DNA from: Corynespora cassiicola
Taxonomy: Eukaryota; Ascomycota; Dothideomycetes; Pleosporales; Corynesporascaceae
DNA: 64,000 nt
Direction: 5' to 3'
NCBI GenBank assembly: GCA_022059125.1
Contig: JAEUWY010000008.1
Span: 310,001-374,000, forward strand
Below the pieces are notes generated by a model. That model saw only the letters and a program-made list of their open reading frames with translations. It did no database searches and was not told where the DNA came from. The translations under genes and the position numbers were made by a program. Each line of letters starts with the position of its first letter. Position 1 is the stretch's first letter. This document shows positions 57,378-64,000 of this stretch, piece by piece.

Positions 57378-59068
57378 CTAATCCTCGGCGCCTGGCCTCT
57401 TCCTCAGATGCTCGACGCTGTAGACCACGTCTCGGACCGCCTTGAGCGCTTTCTCATCAGCGGCTCCCAGAACCTGCCCGTCACGAGCCTCGCTGCTCCG
57501 CGTCCCTGCAGCGCGGCTATCCTCCGGTGCCCACCGACTGAACCAATCTAGGGCCTCGGCCTCGGGCGCTCCCTCTGCCCACTGGCCCTCGCCCTGGTAC
57601 GACAGGAGCTGCAGTCGGGGGCCACGCTACAGCCGGGTTAGCGAGGTTGGCGCCGTACGTTATCAGATTATCAGATCAAACTCACCTGGCCACCATCGCG
57701 CACCTTGGACGTGGACCCGGCCTGGTGCACGCTGTCCACCGACACGACCGCCGTGCACGAGCCGGGCGACGACGTCGACAGAAACGTCACCCCCAGAGCA
57801 TTCCCGCCCAGTGGCACAACCCCACCTGCCGCGTGGGTGGCTCCGGCTCCCACCTTGAAGGCGAAAAGCGCCGATATGCCCTCGCACGCAACCAGGATCT
57901 CGTCGTGCTGCGTCTGATCAGCATCTGCCCTCATTCTCTCCGCACATCGGAGTACCTACCTCGCTGCATGGCACGCTCCACATGCCAGAAACTGCAACCT
58001 TGAAGCTGCCTTCGTCCTGCGGTCCGACGTAGCTGACCGCTGCCTCTCGGATGGCGAGTCGCTCTACCAGCCGGTACTTTTGCCAGTCCCAGACGAAGAG
58101 AGATGCATCTCCACCTCCCGACACGAGCAGTCCAGACTTTGTCAGGCACAGGCGGCTGACAAACTCCTCGTGTGCGTGACAGAACCCCTCAATGATGTGA
58201 GCTTGCGGCAGACCCCTAGAAATCCGGACATGTTCGTCCCGATCTGCCGTCAGTACATAACTGCGCGAGCCCACCGTCGTGTACACAATGTCTGTGAGCA
58301 TGGAGACGTGGCCGAGGAGCAGCTCGTGCTTGAACTTCATGGGCTCTTTGGACTTGGGCTGCTGATTCATCCCCGCGAGCTTGAGCTGCTCCTCAAGGAT
58401 CTTTCGGTTCCTTCCGGAATGCACAGTCGTGATGTCGGCGGAGGGCGTATAGACCTTCGGAGCATTTGCGTTGAAAAAGGCAGCCTCCTCTTCCGGATTC
58501 GATAGCAGGGGAAGTGAGTACACGTCTCCAAATTTGTCGGCGCACAGTATCGTGGCATCGTCCAAAGTCAGTGCAATGGAGCAAGGACGCCTGGCCATGC
58601 ACCTTGAGCGCCGTTAGTCGCCGACGAATTCAAGTGTCCCAGAGAGACTGACCTCTGGCTCAACTCATGCAGACGGTAATTTTCGTCAATTCTGAGCACG
58701 CGAATGCACTTGTCTTCGGCGGTCACAGCCACTAGATACTGCCTGTCGCTAGTCACGGCCAGGCAGCAAAAGGTCGACGTCTGTTCTGTGGGCGGAGAGA
58801 GCTTGACCCTCTTCCCGGGAGGGCCTTGGTCTTCATCCTCTTGCTCAGGTTCCTCCTGTGATTTTTCAGTATGCCGGCACAAATCTACAGCAGCCTCCAA
58901 GAAAGAGGCACTCACTCTCACATGACTTTGCTCGGCTGGCCAGACCGACTTTGCGCCTGTAGATGACTGGCAGACAATCTTCGACCCTGTCGCGCCAAAC
59001 AGAATCCATTCATTACCGTCGCCTGTGGGCTTATTGCAAGCCTGGATGCACTGGTAGGGTAAAGCCAT
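57378..59068 (-). CDS. TRM82: TRM82 tRNA m7G methyltransferase subunit
   Basis: The non-catalytic WD-repeat partner of Trm8 in the complex that makes 7-methylguanosine at tRNA position 46. Five exons (59068-58916, 58855-58653, 58602-57960, 57907-57686, 57626-57378) give 489 residues. The first intron (58856-58915, 60 nt) is in frame and could be retained. Recognisable blocks are LAVTSDRQYLVAVTAEDKCIRVL, PCSIALTLDDATILCADKFGDVY, the LLGHVSMLTDIVYT blade, ISRGLPQAHIIEGFCHAHEEFVS and LLVSGGGDASLFVWDW, all diagnostic of Trm82/WDR4. A basic KRVKLSP nuclear signal lies in the acidic loop near residue 70. The last exon is deduced from phase; its end LRKRPGAED fits the family. An in-frame ATG at 59176 is an alternative start. 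It is divergent from RPP0. Confidence 0.92.
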
Positions 59069-59418
59069 GGTGTCGCACAGAGAAAAATTCGTGGGCGATT
59101 TATATGGTCGTAGAGGCGTCCAGAGCGATTCCAGCTCAGACGTGTCGCAGTCTCCAGAGTCAATACAGATCTCCAAAACTCTTCAACGCTTTTATCAGAG
59201 TGAATATCCTCCACGAAGCGAGGGCCGCAGAGTCACATCCACGGTTGGCAGACTTCTTCAAGTGCAACGCCCGACCGGGACTAGCGCTCTCGGTAAAGCA
59301 CACGGGCCACCACCTCCAACCTCGACAAGAAAATTGTTGCAGCTCTGCAAGCTCTCCATCACCAAAACCAACACGCCGTTTAAGTCCTTAAACATCCTAT
59401 AGTCTCAACACCGCAGCT
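59069..59418. promoter_or_regulatory. divergent TRM82/RPP0 promoter
   Basis: A 350-bp region shared by a tRNA-modification gene and a ribosomal protein gene. No specific motif is assigned. Confidence 0.45.
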
Positions 59419-60463
59419 ATGGGGGGCACCAAGGAATTCAAGATCGCTTACTTCGAGAAGCTCAAGAACCTCCTCGAGGAGTACAAGAGCATCTTCATCG
59501 TCACCGTCGACAATGTCTCGTCGCAGCAGATGCACGAGATCCGTCAGTCTCTCCGTGGCGAGGGTGTCGTCCTCATGGGCAAGAACACCATGGTCCGCCG
59601 TGCCTTGAAGGGTTTCGTCAACGACAACCCCGAGTACGAGCGCCTCCTCCCCCACGTCAAGGGTATGTACACGACTCTACGAGCCGCCGAACCGCCAACT
59701 GACAATTCCAGGCAACGTCGGCTTCGTCTTCACCAACGGTGACCTCAAGGACATCCGTGACAAGATTCTGTCCAACCGTGTCGCTGCTCCCGCTCGTGCC
59801 GGTGCCGTCGCTCCCGCCGATGTCTGGATCCCTGCCGGAAACACGTAAGAATGCGCGCATCCACAAACAAGAACACACATTGACAATTGATACAGCGGTA
59901 TGGAGCCCGGTAAGACCTCTTTCTTCCAGGCCCTCGGTGTCCCCACCAAGATTGCTCGTGGTACCATTGAAATCACCAGCGACTTGAAGCTCGTCGAGGC
60001 CTCCACCAAGGTCGGAGCCTCCGAGGCTACCCTGCTCAACATGCTCAACATCTCTCCCTTCACCTACGGTATGGGTGTTGCGCAGATCTACGACAACGGC
60101 CAGACCTTCGACTCCTCCGTCTTGGACATTGAGGAGTCCCAGCTTCTCAAGACCTTCAGCAGCTCCATCGCCACCATTGCCTCCATCTCGTTGGCTCTCA
60201 ACTACCCCACCCTGCCCTCCGTCATGCACTCCGTCGTCAACTCCTACAAGAACGTCCTCTCTGTTGCCATTGAGACCGACTATGCCTGGGAGGAGATCGA
60301 GGAGCTCAAGGACCGCATTGCCAACCCCGACAAGTACGCCTCTGCTGGCCCTGCTGCTGCCTCCGGTGGCGCCGCTGCTGCCGAGGCTCCCAAGGAGGCC
60401 GAGAAGGCTGATGAGCCTGAGGAGTCTGAGGATGATGACATGGGCTTCGGTCTTTTCGACTAA
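59419..60463 (+). CDS. RPP0: 60S acidic ribosomal protein P0
   Basis: The base of the ribosomal P-stalk (bacterial L10 counterpart) that anchors P1/P2 dimers and helps recruit elongation factors. Exons 59419-59662, 59712-59844 and 59896-60463 (introns 49 and 51 nt) give 314 residues, matching yeast P0 at 312. Hallmarks are [19 protein letters not shown] at the start, [11 protein letters not shown], the [19 protein letters not shown] block and [10 protein letters not shown]. The Ala-rich hinge and the conserved stalk terminus [10 protein letters not shown] close the protein. Codon use is strongly biased to C-ending codons, as in highly expressed fungal genes. Confidence 0.97.
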
Positions 60464-60870
60464 GCGACTCCATGTAGTCTCATCTGCGGCGGATACATTT
60501 GGCGGGCACTGGCACGGCTACGGCCTGCCAGGCCTGCGTTTATGATATAGGAAAACTCGACGAAAATAACGAAGAGATGTCTCCTCGAGTACTGCGCTAA
60601 TGCTGATTGTGATGCTCAAAAGCATCTCGCGCATCCCCAAACTGTAAGCTCTCCTCCTTTCTTCACTTCCCTTGCTATGATTATAAATTTTTAACCCTGA
60701 GTTCCTTCGATGAGGATCCAAAATGCAACAAACACTCTAATTTTTTCATGAGCTCTATCCAACTCTCAACATTAGCGTTTGATTAGTTTTTAGATCCACG
60801 CTAACATTGAAACAGGTGTCTATTCTCTATATACATGTGCTCTACCACGTGAAACCATACTGCCCGTCTC
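60464..60870. other. convergent intergenic gap
   Basis: A 407-bp gap between RPP0 and the convergent GNAT-like gene. The RPP0 3' UTR is likely; nothing else was recognised. Confidence 0.5.
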
Positions 60871-61923
60871 TTACCTCGTCCAACCCAATGCGCCAGCTCT
60901 ACCCACATCTATCCTTACCCAGTATATCTGCCACATTGGCTTTCCGCCCAAGCTCTTACACACGGCTTCGCTTTGCACATTGCCAATGTACACATCAGCG
61001 TGTGACCATGCGTCACCCTGTGCGTCTACTGCAAGACCTGGCGCGTGCTCCCTGATGATTTTGGATGCCATTGCCTTGGCTAATCCTTTGCCGCGCTGTT
61101 CAGGCTCGGTGTGAAGAGCTGTGAGTGAGCCATCTAAGCCCAAGAATGTCCACCCAACCAACATGTCGCACCTTTCATCAAATACCCCCACGCTCTTCAG
61201 GGTCAACAAGGTGCGCTTTGACCTTGGTATCTGCGTACGCGACTGGACCAAAGCAATGTCCTGGTCACGCACTTGCCCCCACCTCAACCCGTCGGGGAGT
61301 ACCCTGGTTTGAGGCAGGTCCGCAATCTTGAAGAGGAACTTGTTCAGTCGCGCATCTGGACCCGGGAATTCTTGTCTTATCAGGCCGTTCTCGGCACATA
61401 TTGCCACGAGTTGTTCGTGACAGGCACCCAGTGTGACGACAGTCGGCATGAGCAAATGCCTCATGTACGTGCTTGCAGAGGCATGATACTTGATGCCCGG
61501 TCCTGTCTCTGGATGTTCCTCTTCGTGCAGCTTTGCAAGCTCTAGCAAGGGTTCGTATGTAGGATGCAACGGTGGTACTGAAATGGTAGGCAAATGATCA
61601 ATCAAATCCAAGACACGTCTCTTGCATGTCCCGCAGAATGCATCATGTCCGCTCAAGGAAGCAGAATTGTGGCCAGGCATCTCCCCACTTGCAAAGAGCC
61701 ACAGCTCCGTTTCCGGGCGCATTGAGCGATCAAAGTATGCAGCTACCCAGCAGTGTGGGACTTGCTGTGCGTCTTCGGGGAAGGTGGCGAGGATATGTGC
61801 GTCGGGTGTGCGATTGGCGTGCTGGGTTCTATAGACCAGGTTGATGCTGTACGGGAGGGATTGCGCAAAGGCATGCTGCAGGAGCGGCGATGTTGCAGAA
61901 TGCTCATAAACGGCAGGTGGCAT
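60871..61923 (-). CDS. GNAT-like N-acetyltransferase
   Basis: A single exon encodes 350 residues from ATG 61923; the frame remains open further upstream, but without an ATG. The C-terminal third has the acetyl-CoA-binding signature of the GNAT fold: a VGWTFLGLDGSLTALHTEPEQR strand followed by the pyrophosphate loop RGKGLAKAMASKII. Family members of this shape (glycine N-acyltransferase/FR47-like) use the N-terminal half as a second, degenerate GNAT domain, and the length fits. The substrate is unknown. A CGTC pair near residue 98 is unusual for the fold but may be incidental. It is convergent with RPP0. Confidence 0.78.
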   Translation of the reverse strand: MPPAVYEHSATSPLLQHAFAQSLPYSINLVYRTQHANRTPDAHILATFPEDAQQVPHCWVAAYFDRSMRPETELWLFASGEMPGHNSASLSGHDAFCGTCKRRVLDLIDHLPTISVPPLHPTYEPLLELAKLHEEEHPETGPGIKYHASASTYMRHLLMPTVVTLGACHEQLVAICAENGLIRQEFPGPDARLNKFLFKIADLPQTRVLPDGLRWGQVRDQDIALVQSRTQIPRSKRTLLTLKSVGVFDERCDMLVGWTFLGLDGSLTALHTEPEQRGKGLAKAMASKIIREHAPGLAVDAQGDAWSHADVYIGNVQSEAVCKSLGGKPMWQIYWVRIDVGRAGALGWTR

Positions 61924-63648
61924 TTCTTTCTCTCTCGCGATTTCCCAAGGCCTTGGGAGAGGGTTGGAGGGTCGGGATATTTGGAATATAGATTGAGTCA
62001 CGGCGGCGTGAGTGAAGATTCGAAAATACGCCTTCCTCTTCGGGATGTCATGTCTCGCTGACTAATGACCGTCGTTGCATCTCTTCTTTAGGCAAAATTG
62101 AGGTCATCTTGTCGCTCCATCACATCATCCTAGTTTGCAGAAATCTAGCTCATCCTTGTGTGCTCTTTTCCCAGAGGTTGAAGATACGTGGATGCTTATA
62201 TTGAAGCAGTAGCTGCATGTTCCCGTCAACATAATCGGAAGAATGCAACACTAAGATGGGCTTCTCGAGCCCTCGTTGCCAAACATATGAACACAAGGTG
62301 TTTCTTCCATGTATCATTAACCACGTGGGAGGCTGGCTTACTCAGTAGCCAGAACCTGCTGAATCATCTTAAGCGTCGCGTGCCACAATTCAAACAGCGA
62401 CGCTTACCTCCAGCCAGAGCAGACCCAGGAAGCAATCACCTTCACCGATCTCGCGTGCCTGTGCCGCTCCGTGCCTCAGAAAGTAGGTTCCAAGACGACG
62501 AATTATCGATCAATATCTTGGCGTCTTGGATGTTCCTGACAAGACCGGCTGGCCGTAGGGCTTGAGGATGGCCGAGGTCCCAACGGTACATGTCCCGCAC
62601 AGAATCATAGGTTGACATCGGATCGCAACCGGAACAACACCACAACGCAAATCCCCGATCGGAACTCACTAAGCAATGCCAATTTTGCTCAGCATCCTTG
62701 AGTTCAGCCCCATCGTTCCTTAATCTGCACGGCGCTTACCCTTGAACATGCACAATTGTTGCCCTGCAAATCTAACAACATTGCCAGGCGCACTTTGCAA
62801 GATTTTGGCGATCGATTCTGTCGTCATATCGACAACGTTTACATCTTGGTACTACCGGCTGTCCTACCGAGTTTGCAATGCGGCTGGAACGACTAGGCGA
62901 GATGGACCATAGCCCTGAAGGCTAGCTCCCACGTTTGACTTCAGCCACGCTTCTGGATAGCTACGAGCTGCGCCCACTTCTGTGTCTGCGCTGGATCCCC
63001 GCAAGTCCCGGACCTCACCAAAAGCTCATCCTTTAGCAGCTCCGTTTCACCTTATGGGTAGTGTAGCTTTCTCGCTTCCCGCCTGAAGCGAAGTGATCAA
63101 AGCCTCATTGGTTTGTACCAGTTGACCTACATGGAGCATAGCATGACGCAACTTTCAACCGGCTGATCTTACCTTTGGTTGCTTCTCATTCCAGAACATC
63201 TTGGCTTGTAAAAGGATCTCCAGCCGCGAGCATTCAGCTTCACCTTGGCAGCCAAGCAAAATGCAAGCTACCTCCGCTCCTCAGTACCCCTGCCAAGGTG
63301 GAGATCCATCGATTGGCTCCTGAAGGCTTGGATCTCTCCTTTCGGTACGGTAGCCTCCTTCGCGTGCCGCATCGTGCCCCTCGTGCCCCTCGTGCTGTTC
63401 ACCTTGCCAAGCAGTACCATAGCAGTAGTTGCCGAGAAGGTGCAAGTTTTCTGGCAAGTGGAGGTTGGTTCCTGGAATAGGTCTAAACTTGGTCTCGGAT
63501 CCCCAGACAGGCCGTCCATTCGTGCATCGATGGTGGTGTTGGATTTATATATAGGCCGCTGTATTACATCCTGTTCAGGGACTTTCTGAGTCTTGTAGTC
63601 ATTCTCGATTCTTAACTCCAGCCCAATAAGGTCGTGAAATCGATCAGC
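61924..63648. other. intergenic
   Basis: A 1.7-kb gap between the GNAT-like gene and the P450 at the right edge. Short open frames only, with no recognisable domain or repeat. Confidence 0.5.
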
Positions 63649-63649
63649 A

Positions 63650-64000
63650 TGGCACCACCAGCAGAATTCAGAAACCTCGGGTTGAGTACCCCCGCACTGA
63701 TAGCATTACTTGTTCTTGGTGTCACCTTAGCGAGAGTAGGTGCTTTCATCTCAAACAACATACCCATATATTTACAAGATAGTTTATCTACATCGGCCTC
63801 ACATGTCCCACTCGTTCTCTCCCTGGCCCTTGGTATACCCGATTCACGCACCTTCGCTTGAAGCGTGCAGTTATCAGCGGACAGAGAGTCTTTTACATTG
63901 ATCAACTCCACCAAAAATACGGACCCATTGTTCGCCTTTCGCCCTTTGAGGTTGCCGTCTCCGATGTCAATGCTTTCAAAGAGATCCACAAAATCGGCTC
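63650..64000 (+). CDS. cytochrome P450, N-terminal part (cut by window)
   Basis: The first two exons of a P450. Exon 1 is 63649-63735 and encodes a start followed by a hydrophobic ER anchor (LSTPALIALLVLGVTLAR). A 47-nt intron (63736-63782) follows, and exon 2 from 63783 runs off the window. Exon 2 opens with a second short hydrophobic stretch, the proline-rich hinge LPGPWYTRFTHL, and the helix A/beta-1 region YIDQLHQKYGPIVRLSPFEVAVSDV, which is typical of fungal secondary-metabolism P450s. The heme-binding half lies outside, so subfamily and substrate cannot be judged. Coordinates start at the ATG (63649-63651). Confidence 0.85.

Overview
This window is nuclear DNA of a filamentous ascomycete (Pezizomycotina; Dothideomycetes is plausible but not provable here). 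The evidence is GC-rich gene space, many 46-60 nt GT-AG introns with CTAAC/CTGAC-like branch sites, fungal housekeeping orthologues, a HET-domain gene and AT-rich decayed repeats. Twenty-three gene models are supported, and nearly all spliced models close in frame at the expected family length.

Layout. 1-9057: one bHLH transcription factor (2834-4569, minus) in long gene-poor, repeat-rich DNA. 9058-10403: an F-box/2EXR-like protein with a GC-AG intron. 11774-19416: nucleolin-like NSR1, ALG6 glucosyltransferase, COX17 copper chaperone, RanGAP RNA1 and an SMP-domain-like protein. 22099-34421: an MscS channel with an EF-hand, alpha-tubulin, a questin-oxidase-family protein, and an aspartyl-tRNA synthetase fused to a DUF2156 transferase domain (the ErdS ergosterol-aspartylation architecture).

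35197-50148 is the accessory block: a HET-domain gene, a CYP53-like cytochrome P450, an isocyanide synthase fused to an Fe(II)/2-oxoglutarate dioxygenase, a divergent MFS transporter, an FAD aromatic hydroxylase and a cystathionine gamma-lyase-like PLP enzyme. This looks like a compact isocyanide biosynthetic cluster. The synthase would make an isonitrile from an aromatic amino acid, the dioxygenase would desaturate or decarboxylate it, the P450 and flavoenzyme would oxidise the ring, and the MFS protein would export it. A competing reading is that P450, flavoenzyme and transporter form a benzoate-type aromatic-acid module interleaved with the synthase.

50992-64000 returns to housekeeping genes: an ATG14-like autophagy subunit, a small conserved coiled-coil protein, thioredoxin reductase with a 7-nt microexon, TRM82, ribosomal P0, a GNAT-like acetyltransferase, and the first two exons of another P450 cut by the right edge. 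Divergent gene pairs sharing short promoters are common (NSR1/ALG6, COX17/RNA1, ATG14/small protein, TRM82/RPP0, isocyanide synthase/MFS). No tRNA, rRNA, CRISPR or intact transposon was recognised.
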